A stretch of 64,000 nt of DNA from an uncultured Rikenellaceae bacterium (GCA_947038405.1 CAMQVY010000009.1:1-64000); one strand, 5' to 3'. Counted from the stretch's first letter, positions 1-9,269 are shown. Program-made: numbers and translations. The notes: generated from the sequence alone by a model not told the origin.

Positions 1-58
1 AGGCCCTATAATTGTCATAATCGACAGATACAGATTTCAGCTCAATTAATTTATTCAT
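1..58 (-). CDS. Metal ABC transporter ATP-binding protein (start only)
   Basis: Only the first 19 codons lie in the window; they read MNKLIELKSVSVDYDNYRA, the usual opening of an ABC ATPase before the A-loop aromatic. The ATG at 58 overlaps the end of the upstream metal-binding lipoprotein gene by 8 bases, so the two are translationally coupled. Next to a ZnuA-like binding protein the natural reading is the ZnuC/MntB-type ATPase of a zinc or manganese importer. Walker motifs lie beyond the window edge, so the family call rests on these residues and on context. Confidence 0.7.
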   Translation of the reverse strand, partial: MNKLIELKSVSVDYDNYRA

Positions 59-926
59 TGACGATTATATCCGTTATTTTGACGATATCATTTATTATAT
101 TTCCCCCTAAAATATTTATTTCACAACACTCACCATTCATATCTTTAGTTGCAGATACTACAACATCTTTACGAAACTCTTTTTGGTATAGAATTTTATT
201 TAAGTTTAACTCATTAGCCATATCAATCACCTGAGTCATCTCCTTAACATTTGGCTCTTTCCCCTCATTCTCCAATGCAATTTGAGTCAAACCATACTCT
301 TTAGCATAGTAGCCTAAAGCAGGGTGATATATTAGGAAATGCTTCACATCACTTTTAGCTAGTTTATTTCTAATTAAGCTATCTGCCTGATCCAACGAAT
401 CAATCAATATATTGTAGTTATTTGTGTACTTTAATGAGTCTGGATACTTTGCAATAATTGCATCATAAACAGATTTAGAAATAGTCTTCAAATTAGATAT
501 TGAAGTCCATATATGAGGGTCAACTCCATGCGCAGCATCCTCATCATCAGCATGATCATGCAGAGTACATTTTCCACTCATTAATTCAATACCACTACTC
601 AAATCTACATATGTAGTTAAGTTATTATTTTTGATACGCTTAGATAATCCTTTCTCAAAATCAAGAAGATTCAGAGAGAATACAAACTCTGAATTCTCAA
701 TATTAATAACCTGCCTAGCAGTCATTTCATAGGTCTCAGGGCTTGCACCTTGCGGAACAATTATATTTACACTATAATCGTCCTCTGTAATGCTTTCAAC
801 TATAAATTTAAGGGGAGTAATTGTTGTTGTAATAATCTTACCTTCATTTTTCTGTTGTTCATTACAACTTAACGTAAGTACCAAAACTACGACTAATAGT
901 AATATTTTTGTTGTCATGTATCTCAT
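51..926 (-). CDS. Zinc/manganese ABC transporter substrate-binding lipoprotein
   Basis: Cluster A-I metal-binding protein (ZnuA/TroA family) that captures Zn2+ or Mn2+ outside the inner membrane and passes it to an ABC permease. A lipoprotein signal peptide (hydrophobic stretch ending LTLSC, Cys about residue 21) is followed by the family fold. A His/Asp-rich loop (HDHADDEDAAHG) and a DPHIW motif, whose His is a usual metal ligand, sit mid-protein; such loops are typical of zinc-type members. At 291 aa it has normal length. Its end overlaps the ATPase start by 8 bases, indicating an operon. A second ATG lies three codons in. The exact metal cannot be told from sequence. Confidence 0.87.
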   Translation of the reverse strand: MRYMTTKILLLVVVLVLTLSCNEQQKNEGKIITTTITPLKFIVESITEDDYSVNIIVPQGASPETYEMTARQVINIENSEFVFSLNLLDFEKGLSKRIKNNNLTTYVDLSSGIELMSGKCTLHDHADDEDAAHGVDPHIWTSISNLKTISKSVYDAIIAKYPDSLKYTNNYNILIDSLDQADSLIRNKLAKSDVKHFLIYHPALGYYAKEYGLTQIALENEGKEPNVKEMTQVIDMANELNLNKILYQKEFRKDVVVSATKDMNGECCEINILGGNIINDIVKITDIIVNE

Positions 927-952
927 TATCTATTTACTAATATGATTAACTA

Positions 953-960
953 CAAATTTA
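953..960 (-). promoter_or_regulatory. -7 element for metal-uptake operon
   Basis: On the minus strand this reads TAAATTTG, a full match to the Bacteroidota -7 consensus TAnnTTTG, about 30 bases before the binding-protein start. No TTTG stands at the ideal upstream distance, so the assignment is moderate. Confidence 0.45.
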
Positions 961-1044
961 CAATAAATTGTTTAGAAAATGTTTAAGTTGACCCATAAAT
1001 TATTCGTTTGATTAAACAGTCTAACACTATAAGTTTGCACCACA

Positions 1045-1092
1045 AAAAAAAACTCAGCTAAGAGAGTTCGAATCTCCTAGCTGAGTTTTTAA
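1045..1092 (-). terminator. Rho-independent terminator of the symporter operon
   Basis: Long inverted repeat with arms CTCAGCTA and TAGCTGAG plus an inner GAGA/TCTC pair. Read on the minus strand it is followed by an unbroken run of T, so it ends the operon lying at 1120-4788. Confidence 0.85.
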
Positions 1093-1119
1093 GAATACAG
1101 TAATAGTGTCTCTAAATTA

Positions 1120-2691
1120 CTACCACCAGATATAGTATATAAATGATAAAGCAACAATAATAATAGCTGTACCTATTTTAAACGATGTTGTAGTTTTAAA
1201 TAGGTCTTTTGGATATGTCAATTCAGCTTTTACAGGTTTTTTCTCTACCAATGCAAATATAACAATTAAAGCCATACACAATAGGAATACTATCGCCATT
1301 CTATCCATGAATGGGAAGTCTGGCAAGAATATAAAGAATAGTATTGAGAATACAAAAGTACCTAACGCAGCAGCAAGAGCACCATTCGCAGTTGCTCTCT
1401 TGTAGAAGAAACCAGCTAAGAAAATTGCAAGTGCACCTGGACTAACGAAACCAGTAAACTCTTGGATATACTGGAACGCTTGATCTAGATTAGACAATAA
1501 TGGAGATGCAGCACAAGCAATAACTAACGCAACAACACTAGTTATACGTCCAACTGTCACCATTCCTTGGTCAGATATCTTCTTATTGATATGTGGTTTA
1601 TAAATATCAAGTGTAAATATAGAAGATATTGAGTTCATCATAGATGCTAATGAACTAACGATAGCAGCAACTAAAGCAGCAAATGCAAGTCCTTTAACAC
1701 CAGCAGGCAATAGAGCAAGGAGCGTTGGATACGCCTCATCAGGTTTTCCAAGTGCATCAATACGTCCATCTTGAACTAATACGTAAGCGATTATTCCAGG
1801 AATAACAACGATAAGAGGAAGTAATAATTTAAGGAAACCAGCAAAAACAAGACCTTTTTGCGCCTCACCTAATGATTTAGCAGCCAAAGCTCTTTGGATG
1901 ATGTATTGATTACAACCCCAGTAGTAAAGGTTTGCAACCCAAAGTCCACCAATAAGAACACCAATACCTGGTAACTCTTTGTAAGATGGATGACTTTTAT
2001 CAAGAATCATATCAAATTTATCAGAAGCTTTAACGCTAAGCTCTTTAATACCAACCATAACATCACCATATCCTAATAGTTCTAATGCCACGTAAGTAGT
2101 AAATAAACCACCACCAACAAGGAATACAACTTGAATAACGTCTGTCCAAGCAACAGCTTTCAATCCACCATAAATAGAGTAAACAGCCGAGAATACAGCA
2201 AGTCCAATTATACCCCAAAGTAGTTCAATACCCATAATGTTTTGCATCGCAAGAGCACCTAAGTATAGAATTGAAGTTAAGTTTACGAATACGAAAACAA
2301 CTAACCAAAATATTGCCATCACACCTTTCACACGTTTATCAAAACGTTGCTCAAGAAACTGAGGCATTGTATATATTCCTCTATGAATATATATTGGAAG
2401 GAAAAACATCGCAACAATGATAAGAGTCAATGCCGACATAAATTCATATGATGCAATACCCATTCCGATTTTAAAACCAGAACCTGACATTCCAATAAAT
2501 TGCTCTGCACTAATATTAGAAGCAATAAGTGAAGCACCTACAGCCCACCAAGGAAGAGCTTTACTTGCTAAGAAGTAGTCCTTCGAGTCTTTTACATGAC
2601 CCTTTTTCTCTCTGGACACCCAAAGACCAATACCTACAACGAGAATACAGTAGGTTACAAAAACGATTGTGTCAATTAATTCAAATCCCAT
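1120..2691 (-). CDS. Sodium:solute symporter, SGLT-like
   Basis: Member of the SSS family (LeuT-type fold), which uses the sodium gradient to import a sugar or similar solute across the inner membrane. The 523-aa protein is almost entirely hydrophobic helices, about 13-14 segments, with conserved family stretches such as SLIASNISAEQFIGMSG near residue 60, GGLKAVAWTDVIQ near 175, and a central glycine/serine-rich region. It is the last gene of an operon behind galM and a nucleotidyltransferase, so galactose or glucose is the likely substrate, as with the transporter beside galM in Bacteroides. Substrate is inferred from context only. Confidence 0.88.
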   Translation of the reverse strand: MGFELIDTIVFVTYCILVVGIGLWVSREKKGHVKDSKDYFLASKALPWWAVGASLIASNISAEQFIGMSGSGFKIGMGIASYEFMSALTLIIVAMFFLPIYIHRGIYTMPQFLEQRFDKRVKGVMAIFWLVVFVFVNLTSILYLGALAMQNIMGIELLWGIIGLAVFSAVYSIYGGLKAVAWTDVIQVVFLVGGGLFTTYVALELLGYGDVMVGIKELSVKASDKFDMILDKSHPSYKELPGIGVLIGGLWVANLYYWGCNQYIIQRALAAKSLGEAQKGLVFAGFLKLLLPLIVVIPGIIAYVLVQDGRIDALGKPDEAYPTLLALLPAGVKGLAFAALVAAIVSSLASMMNSISSIFTLDIYKPHINKKISDQGMVTVGRITSVVALVIACAASPLLSNLDQAFQYIQEFTGFVSPGALAIFLAGFFYKRATANGALAAALGTFVFSILFFIFLPDFPFMDRMAIVFLLCMALIVIFALVEKKPVKAELTYPKDLFKTTTSFKIGTAIIIVALSFIYYIWW

Positions 2692-2833
2692 AAGTTATTT
2701 GTTTTTTTTAAGGTTAAATTATATAAAACGATATGAATAAAAACGAAGCAGTTAAATTTAACATTTGATAAATTAAGAAAAACGGTATCAAATATCTTAC
2801 GTAACCTGCAAATCAAGTTTTTAAATATATCTC

Positions 2834-3889
2834 TTAGTTTTTATCCGTTGAGAAGCTATAAATGATACTCTGTTCATATATACCCTCAACATCTAAACGA
2901 CAAGATGGGAATTCCGGTTTATTTGGAGCATCAGGGAAAGCCTGGCACTCAATTGCAACCCCATCTCTATTTGCGTATACATATCCATCTTTACCAATTG
3001 GAGCACATTGTAAGAAGTTTCCAGTGTAAATTTGAACTCCAGGTTGAGTAGATATTATATCCATCACTCGACCACATTTCGGCTCATAAAGAGTTCCTAC
3101 ATGACTAAGTGACTCTTTTTTCCATCCATCTACCGCCCAACAGTGATCATATCCATAGCCAATTTTAAGGGCATCGAACTCTGCATCAATATCAGCACCA
3201 ATTTTTTTACTTTTCGTAAAGTCCATTGGAGTATTCGCGACATCAGCAATCTCACCCGTTGGAATCTGAGTGTTATCCGTAACCAACCATTTATTACAAT
3301 TTAATTGCAATTCATGGTCTAATACCGATCCACTATTGTGTCCAGCCAAGTTAAAATAGGCATGATTAGTCATATTTATGACTGTAGGTGCGAAACTTTT
3401 TGCACGGTAAGTTATTTCAAGAATGTGGTCATCACTCCAATCGAACACAACCTCATTTGACACTGCTCCTGGATAACCTTGATCACCATCAGGACTATCA
3501 AGCGTCATAACGATTCTGTTGACCTCAACTCTACTCTCCCACACTCTATTTCCAAAACCCTCGATTCCACCATGCAGGTGATTAACGCCATTATTTTGAG
3601 CGAGTCTATACTCTACCCCGTCCAATGAAAATATGCCATTAGCGATTCTGTTTGCGAAACGCCCGACACTTTTCCCCATAGCTGGGGCATCAAATATGTA
3701 TGACTCAGCTTTTAGATATCCCAAAGCGACGTCCGACATATTACCATCTCTATCAGGCACAACAATAGAGCATATTGCAGCTCCAACGTTTGAAACCTGA
3801 ATGTAGGCACCAGAATTAGATGTCATCGTATATAATACGATGACATCTCCTTTATCTGTATAACCCCAAGTTTTTTGTTCTATTTCCAT
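2834..3889 (-). CDS. galM: Aldose 1-epimerase (galactose mutarotase)
   Basis: Interconverts alpha and beta anomers of galactose or glucose so that the alpha form enters the Leloir pathway. The 351-aa protein shows the family landmarks: NGVNHLHGGIEGF near residue 100, the catalytic-His segment TNHAYFNLAGH near 175, and the catalytic-Glu segment GVAIECQAFPDAPN near 315. There is no signal peptide. Its start overlaps the end of the upstream nucleotidyltransferase by 10 bases, and the symporter follows 142 bases downstream, so the three form one transcription unit for hexose uptake and entry. Confidence 0.93.
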   Translation of the reverse strand: MEIEQKTWGYTDKGDVIVLYTMTSNSGAYIQVSNVGAAICSIVVPDRDGNMSDVALGYLKAESYIFDAPAMGKSVGRFANRIANGIFSLDGVEYRLAQNNGVNHLHGGIEGFGNRVWESRVEVNRIVMTLDSPDGDQGYPGAVSNEVVFDWSDDHILEITYRAKSFAPTVINMTNHAYFNLAGHNSGSVLDHELQLNCNKWLVTDNTQIPTGEIADVANTPMDFTKSKKIGADIDAEFDALKIGYGYDHCWAVDGWKKESLSHVGTLYEPKCGRVMDIISTQPGVQIYTGNFLQCAPIGKDGYVYANRDGVAIECQAFPDAPNKPEFPSCRLDVEGIYEQSIIYSFSTDKN

Positions 3890-4788
3890 AGTTTTGCTGG
3901 ATACTGACCCTCTTCAATTAGAGCCTGAACCTTAGCAACAACACTTGGCTTATCATCTTTATAAGTAACTCCAAACCATTGAGAAGTTGTTGAAAGTACT
4001 TTCAAATCAGCAGCCTTATCATTAACCATCTTATTAACCATTATCGGAATAAAGAATTCAGATTTAAGGTTAGCTACATTTTCAGTTAAGAATACTTTAA
4101 AATACTCTTCAGAAGCTGTAAAGTAGTCAGAAGTAAATCCGAACATATTCATAGAAACGAATACATCTTCAGAAAGAGGGAAATCTTGACCATTTTCAGT
4201 GAAAGCAACTTCACCATTTTTGCGCTCAATAGAAGTTCTCTCAACCATTGAAACAAGGTTACCTTCCTCATTTACTTCACACACACCACGAGAAACAGAA
4301 CCGTTATCCGAAAGTGTATTTTTAAGATAGTATCCTACCATGCAATACTTACCTTTTTCATCTTCAATACTTTGTAAGTAAGTAGATATTTTCTGGTAAG
4401 AATCAGCTCCATAGAAGTCATCTGCATTAATAACAGCAAAAGGCTCTTTGATAACACCACTAGCCATCATAACAGCGTGATTTGTACCCCAAGGCTTTTC
4501 GCGACCTTCAGGTAAAGAGAATCCTTCTGGTAGATTTTCTAGCTCTTGAAAAACATAATCAACTTCAATTTGTCCACCGAATCTATCAGCAGAGAACACT
4601 TGACGAAATTCTTTTTCAAAAGAGTGTCTAATAACAAATACTACTTTACCGAATCCGGCACGTATTGCGTCAAAAATAGAGTAATCTATAATTGCCTCAT
4701 TATTAGGACCGATACCGTCCATTTGCTTTAAAGAACCGTAACGAGAGCCCATGCCAGCAGCAAGGACTAGAAGAGTTGGTTTACCCAT
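3880..4788 (-). CDS. Sugar-1-phosphate nucleotidyltransferase-like protein
   Basis: Opens with LLVLAAGMGSRYGSLKQMDG, the pyrophosphorylase signature in which the glycine loop and Arg/Lys bind the nucleotide. FAVINADDFYG near residue 115 holds the metal-binding Asp of the NTP_transferase family. At 302 aa it has a complete catalytic domain and no left-handed beta-helix acyltransferase domain. First gene of the operon with galM and the sodium-sugar symporter, so it may make an NDP-hexose from a galactose or glucose 1-phosphate. No sugar kinase is visible beside it. Substrate unknown. Confidence 0.82.
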   Translation of the reverse strand: MGKPTLLVLAAGMGSRYGSLKQMDGIGPNNEAIIDYSIFDAIRAGFGKVVFVIRHSFEKEFRQVFSADRFGGQIEVDYVFQELENLPEGFSLPEGREKPWGTNHAVMMASGVIKEPFAVINADDFYGADSYQKISTYLQSIEDEKGKYCMVGYYLKNTLSDNGSVSRGVCEVNEEGNLVSMVERTSIERKNGEVAFTENGQDFPLSEDVFVSMNMFGFTSDYFTASEEYFKVFLTENVANLKSEFFIPIMVNKMVNDKAADLKVLSTTSQWFGVTYKDDKPSVVAKVQALIEEGQYPAKLWK

Positions 4789-4836
4789 GATTTATTTATA
4801 AGTTTAATTTAAAAAATTCAATCTATTATTCTAGTG

Positions 4837-4867
4837 CAAATATTGCCATTTTTTAATTATTTTCAAA
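4837..4867 (-). promoter_or_regulatory. Promoter of the nucleotidyltransferase-galM-symporter operon
   Basis: The minus strand reads TTTG (4867-4864), a 19-base spacer, then AATATTTG (4844-4837): a 7/8 match to the -7 consensus at the standard Bacteroidota spacing, about 50 bases before the first ATG. One of the better promoter matches in the window. Confidence 0.7.
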
Positions 4868-5033
4868 ATGAAATACCAATTAAAATAAAATAATCGTTAC
4901 AAAAGATCAAACTACAGGCTATTTCCATCCAAGCCCACACATTTATCAAAACATATTATTGTAATGTTCAAAACAAAACCCTTTAATAATTTACATCTAT
5001 TGGATTTGAATTTTTTAATTGTCTAACAATTAT

Positions 5034-5041
5034 TATCTTTG
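5034..5041 (+). promoter_or_regulatory. -7 element upstream of the M23-like gene
   Basis: TATCTTTG, a full TAnnTTTG match 48 bases before the first ATG of the operon. TTTG motifs upstream are not at the ideal spacing. Confidence 0.5.
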
Positions 5042-5089
5042 TAGGAAATAGAGTTAATAAATAACTAGCATTTTACATCATCTAAAGAT

Positions 5090-5962
5090 ATGACAAAAGG
5101 AGCAGATTTCATCTATATGCTACGCCACTTGCGAGATAAGCATAGACTTAGCATACGAGAGAAGCACACGAACAAAGAGGTATGGTACACATACATCAGT
5201 GCATACAAACTCATATTTACAGTCATCGTATGTATATTCACACTATTCGTGATTGTATCAACTACAATCATCTACACTCCAATACTCGATCTACTACCGG
5301 GCTACCCTGGGAGCAAATCGAGAGAGTTGCTAATCTCAAACATTATGCGATTAGACTCTATTGAGCAGAGTATGTTAAACATAACCTCTTATGTTGACAA
5401 TAAATCAGTTATTATCAACGGAGGGACTCCATCGTCACAAAACAATATCCCCTCAATAGACTCGATCTCAAACAAAGCCTTTCAAGTAATAAAACCAAGT
5501 ATTGAGGATTCAATCTTACGAGCTCAACTTGACAGCATTGGAATCTATCAACTCCCTGAGTTAAGTCAAAAAAGCAGAGTTATACTAGACAACATGAATT
5601 TAATGTCACCCGTAAATGGTGTTATTATTAACAAATTCGATCCAACACAGAAGAAGTATGGCGTTGACATTGCAACTGCGGGAAATAGACCTATAATGGC
5701 AATTAACGATGGCAGTGTAACGTTTGCTACATGGACACCTGAATTGGGTAATATTATACAGATTCAACACCCAGGTAACTTACTTTCAACATATCAAAAT
5801 GCGGCTCACATCCTCTATAATGTTGGGGATGTCGTTAAAAATGGTGAAGTTATTGGCTACACAGGTGAGGGTATTTCAGGAGAGGATAATAAGGGATTAA
5901 TGAGCTTTGAGATATGGCATAATGGAGCCCCTGTTGATCCAGAGAGATACGTATGGTTCTAA
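5090..5962 (+). CDS. M23/LytM-family protein lacking the zinc ligands
   Basis: A 290-aa inner-membrane protein: basic N-terminus, one membrane helix about residues 41-63, a periplasmic linker, and a LytM/M23 domain from about 172 to the end. Active M23 peptidases need HxxxD and HxH ligands. Here the first motif reads KKYGVDI (189-194; Asp193 kept, His replaced), the middle segment STYQNA lacks the usual His, and the last motif reads GLMSFEIW (269-276) where GPHLHFELW is normal. The fold is recognisable but catalysis is very unlikely. Degenerate LytM proteins such as EnvC activate amidases or act as scaffolds, so a regulatory cell-wall role is inferred. It heads the dxr-rseP cluster, a common Bacteroidales order. 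Confidence 0.85.
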   Translation: MTKGADFIYMLRHLRDKHRLSIREKHTNKEVWYTYISAYKLIFTVIVCIFTLFVIVSTTIIYTPILDLLPGYPGSKSRELLISNIMRLDSIEQSMLNITSYVDNKSVIINGGTPSSQNNIPSIDSISNKAFQVIKPSIEDSILRAQLDSIGIYQLPELSQKSRVILDNMNLMSPVNGVIINKFDPTQKKYGVDIATAGNRPIMAINDGSVTFATWTPELGNIIQIQHPGNLLSTYQNAAHILYNVGDVVKNGEVIGYTGEGISGEDNKGLMSFEIWHNGAPVDPERYVWF

Positions 5963-6012
5963 TAGATAACAAGTACTTAAACTAACACTTTACGAAGTAA
6001 ATTAATAGCATT

Positions 6013-7161
6013 ATGATACAAGGAATAGCTGTTTTAGGCTCTACAGGGTCTATTGGAGAGCAGACCTTAAATGTGGTAAGAAATTACCCTGAACACTATC
6101 GCATAGAGTGTTTAACCTCCAACAATAGATGGGAGCGATTAGTTGCACAAGCGAAAGAGCTACAACCAGACAGTGTGGTTATAGCAAACAAAGCATTGTA
6201 CCCATTAGTTAAGGATGCGCTAAAGGATGAACCAATTAAGGTTTATGCAGGCGAGGAGTCACTATCACAGATTGTAAGTGGTGATAGTATTGATGTTGTA
6301 GTCAATGCACTTGTTGGTTATGCTGGTCTAGCCCCTACTCTATCGAGTTTGGAGGCAAAGAAGAAACTTGCATTGGCAAATAAAGAGAGTTTAGTTGTTG
6401 CAGGAGATTTAGTTATGCAGCTATCAGCACAAAACAGTGCTCCGATTATACCAATAGATTCAGAGCACTCAGCAATTTTCCAATGTTTGGTTGGCGAGCA
6501 CTCACCTATATATAAGATATTACTTACAGCCTCTGGTGGTCCATTTAGAAACACCCCAATTGATGGTTTTGAAGATATAACCGTAGAGCAAGCTCTGAAT
6601 CACCCTAACTGGGTAATGGGTGCGAAGATTACAATTGACTCCGCGACGATGTTGAACAAGGGATTTGAGGCTATTGAAGCGAAGTGGTTGTTTGATGTTA
6701 CAGCAGAACAGATTGAAATTGTTGTGCACCCACAATCAGTGATTCATTCAATGGTTGAGTTTGACGATGGAGCAATTAAAGCACAACTTGGAGTTCCAGA
6801 TATGCACTTGCCAATACAATACGCCCTAACTTTTCCATATAGGATGCCACTGCATCAACCACGCTTTAGCTTTAAAGACTATTCTGAGTTAACATTCGCA
6901 GAGCCTAATCTTGAGTGTTTTCCAGCATTAAGGTTAGCCCTAGAGTCGTTGGAAAGAGGTGGAAGTAGCTGCTGTACACTAAACGCAGCTAATGAAGTAG
7001 CTGTTCAAGCATTCTTGGATAAGAAAATAGGCTTTACAGACATAAGCAAGGTTTTGGAGTATGCTCTATCCAATAGCGATTGGAGTGCAAAATCTACACA
7101 ATCTGAGTATGCAATCTGTGATGCTCAAGGTCGAGAGATAGCAAATAACTATATAAAATAG
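6013..7161 (+). CDS. dxr: 1-deoxy-D-xylulose 5-phosphate reductoisomerase
   Basis: Second enzyme of the MEP isoprenoid pathway; converts DXP to 2-C-methyl-D-erythritol 4-phosphate with NADPH and a divalent metal. Landmarks are the NADPH loop GSTGSIG (residues 9-15), ANKESLV near 124, the metal site PIDSEHSAIFQ near 146-156, ASGGPF near 173, and IDSATMLNKGFEAIEAKW near 208. The 382-aa length is normal. It lies 50 bases after the M23-like gene and 88 before rseP in the same direction, probably one transcription unit. Confidence 0.97.
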   Translation: MIQGIAVLGSTGSIGEQTLNVVRNYPEHYRIECLTSNNRWERLVAQAKELQPDSVVIANKALYPLVKDALKDEPIKVYAGEESLSQIVSGDSIDVVVNALVGYAGLAPTLSSLEAKKKLALANKESLVVAGDLVMQLSAQNSAPIIPIDSEHSAIFQCLVGEHSPIYKILLTASGGPFRNTPIDGFEDITVEQALNHPNWVMGAKITIDSATMLNKGFEAIEAKWLFDVTAEQIEIVVHPQSVIHSMVEFDDGAIKAQLGVPDMHLPIQYALTFPYRMPLHQPRFSFKDYSELTFAEPNLECFPALRLALESLERGGSSCCTLNAANEVAVQAFLDKKIGFTDISKVLEYALSNSDWSAKSTQSEYAICDAQGREIANNYIK

Positions 7162-7249
7162 CTAACTGCACATAATAAATTAATTTACACTACTTTGCGA
7201 AACTGCAAAGGATAAAAATTACAATAAAAAACTAAAAAATAATTAACAG

Positions 7250-8581
7250 ATGGATGTATTAGTAAAGATTGCACAGTTTATACTCAGTTTCTCACTACTG
7301 GTTATCATACACGAGTTGGGACACTTTATGTTTGCCCGACTATTTAAGATTCGCGTTGAGAAATTTTATCTATTTTTCAATCCATGGTTTTCACTCTTCA
7401 AGTTTAAGCGAGGAGATACAGAGTACGGAATAGGATGGGTTCCATTTGGCGGGTATGTAAAGATTGCAGGTATGATTGACGAAAGCATGGATACTGAACA
7501 GATGAAACAACCAGCTAAGGATGATGAGTTCCGTAGCAAACCAGCATGGCAGAGGCTACTTGTAATGGTTGGCGGTGTATGTATGAACATTGTACTTGCA
7601 CTGGCTATATACATAGGTATGAGTTATGTTTGGGGCGAGAAGTATATTGCGAATGAGGATTTAAAGTATGGATATGCTTTTAATGAGTTTGCCGAGGAGC
7701 TTGGCTTTCAAGATGGCGATAAAATTATCAGTGTAGATGGCGAAGTAATTGTTGATTACAACATGATATACCCAACAATTGTGATCAATCAAGCATCAAC
7801 AGTCGAAGTATTACGTAATGGAGAAGAGGTAGTTGTTAATATACCAGAGGAGCATATTGCAAAAATGCTCTCAATTAAGCCTACAGATTTCATGTTTCCT
7901 CGCCGACTATTTATAGTAGACGGCAATGTTCCTGGAGAGTCTGCGGAAAAAGCGGGAGTAGTAGCAGGAGATACACTTATTGCCATGAACGGTTTAAACT
8001 TATCATTTTCTGATGAATTTGCAAAAGAGTTTGCAGCAAATAAAAACAAACCAGTACAACTTAAAGTTAAGAGAGATAGTTTAGGTACATTGATAGAGAG
8101 AGAGATCAATATCACTATCAACGAAAAAGGGCAAATTGGTGTTCTATTGAGTGCACTAGAAGTTCCAATTAGAACAACAGACTATACTATTGTAGAGGCA
8201 GTACCAGCAGGGTTTAATTTGGTAGGAGACAAACTTGTTAACTATTGGAATCAACTTAAATTGATGTTCAACCCCGAAACAGAGGCATACAAATCTCTAG
8301 GTGGAGTTATCGCAATTGGAAATATTTTTCCTAATGTTTGGAACTGGGAGTCATTTTGGGGCATAACAGCATTTCTGTCTATCGTACTTGCGGTTATGAA
8401 TATTCTACCTATTCCAGCACTAGATGGGGGTCATGTAATCTTTTTACTGTATGAGGTCATTGCTAGACGCAAACCAAGCGACAAGTTTATGGAGGTAGCT
8501 CAAACAGTTGGAGTAATAATTCTATTTTCATTGTTAATTTTTGCAAATGCCAATGACATTTACAGATTTTTCATAAAATAG
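7250..8581 (+). CDS. rseP: Site-2 protease RseP
   Basis: Intramembrane zinc metalloprotease that cleaves membrane-anchored anti-sigma factors and leftover signal peptides. HELGH at residues 21-25 lies in the first membrane helix, and the third zinc ligand sits in NILPIPALDGGH near residues 384-395. Between them are periplasmic PDZ-type segments (around 130-200 and 215-300) that gate substrate access. At 443 aa it has normal length. It may act on the anti-sigma protein at 44.5 kb, though that link is only a possibility. Confidence 0.95.
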   Translation: MDVLVKIAQFILSFSLLVIIHELGHFMFARLFKIRVEKFYLFFNPWFSLFKFKRGDTEYGIGWVPFGGYVKIAGMIDESMDTEQMKQPAKDDEFRSKPAWQRLLVMVGGVCMNIVLALAIYIGMSYVWGEKYIANEDLKYGYAFNEFAEELGFQDGDKIISVDGEVIVDYNMIYPTIVINQASTVEVLRNGEEVVVNIPEEHIAKMLSIKPTDFMFPRRLFIVDGNVPGESAEKAGVVAGDTLIAMNGLNLSFSDEFAKEFAANKNKPVQLKVKRDSLGTLIEREINITINEKGQIGVLLSALEVPIRTTDYTIVEAVPAGFNLVGDKLVNYWNQLKLMFNPETEAYKSLGGVIAIGNIFPNVWNWESFWGITAFLSIVLAVMNILPIPALDGGHVIFLLYEVIARRKPSDKFMEVAQTVGVIILFSLLIFANANDIYRFFIK

Positions 8582-8647
8582 GTAAGAGCCTAATAATAAA
8601 TAAAAAATGGGATCTATTTAATATACACAGAGTCTAATATAGATATG

Positions 8648-8697
8648 TCGCGGAGGGTTTGCAGTGTAATTTCAGCTAACTCTCTGCGATTTTTTTT
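8648..8697 (+). terminator. Terminator after rseP
   Basis: Twelve-base stem (TCGCGGAGGGTT with AACTCTCTGCGA, two G-T pairs) around an 18-base loop, followed directly by eight T. It separates the rseP operon from tag. Confidence 0.85.
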
Positions 8698-8720
8698 ACC
8701 CACATAACAGATAAAAAAAT

Positions 8721-9269
8721 ATGTCATTATATTGTAATTACGTAGCAACATCACAAGATTCAGGTATCGAATACCACAAAGAGTACCATGATAATCATTA
8801 TGGCTTCCCTATTAGTGATGACAACGAACTGTTCGGTCGCCTTATTTTAGAGATTAATCAAGCTGGTTTAAATTGGTTAACAATATTAAAAAAAGAGTCA
8901 AATTTCAGAGCTGCGTATAGCAACTTCGATATAAAAAGTGTTGCAAGCTACACAGAAGAGGATGAGATAAGATTACTCTCTGACTCTGGCATAATACGCA
9001 ATAGATTAAAAGTCAAAGCAGCCATACACAATGCTAATGTAATTTTAGGTATGCAAGTTGAATATGGCTCATTTAAAAACTGGCTAGACTTCCATAATCC
9101 AAAGACAAAAGATGAGTGGGTAAAATTATTCAAAAAAACTTTCAAATTTACGGGAGGCGAGATTGTAAATGAGTTTTTACAGAGTACTGGATATTTGGAG
9201 GGTGCACATTCAGAGAGTTGTCCTATATACTCCAAAGTATTAGACTCCAACCCCACGTGGAATAAGTAA
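8721..9269 (+). CDS. tag: DNA-3-methyladenine glycosylase I
   Basis: Base-excision repair enzyme that removes 3-methyladenine. The Tag zinc site is complete: Cys5, His23 (in YHDNHYG), and the C-terminal pair His163/Cys167 (HSESC). The catalytic-site stretch LEINQAGLNW, with Glu44, matches the family. Length 182 aa is normal. It stands alone between two terminators, so it is probably monocistronic. Confidence 0.94.
   Translation: MSLYCNYVATSQDSGIEYHKEYHDNHYGFPISDDNELFGRLILEINQAGLNWLTILKKESNFRAAYSNFDIKSVASYTEEDEIRLLSDSGIIRNRLKVKAAIHNANVILGMQVEYGSFKNWLDFHNPKTKDEWVKLFKKTFKFTGGEIVNEFLQSTGYLEGAHSESCPIYSKVLDSNPTWNK

Larger units (their letters stand above)
4789..5089. other. Divergent intergenic region
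   Basis: Very AT-rich spacer between the leftward sugar operon and the rightward M23-dxr-rseP operon. It holds the minus-strand promoter at 4837-4867 and a plus-strand -7 element at 5034-5041. I see no RNA gene, repeat or clear operator in the rest. Confidence 0.6.

Noticed and set aside
1061-1085. GTTCGAATCTCC resembles a tRNA T-loop
   Set aside because: It is the loop and inner stem of a terminator; no acceptor or anticodon arm can be drawn around it.
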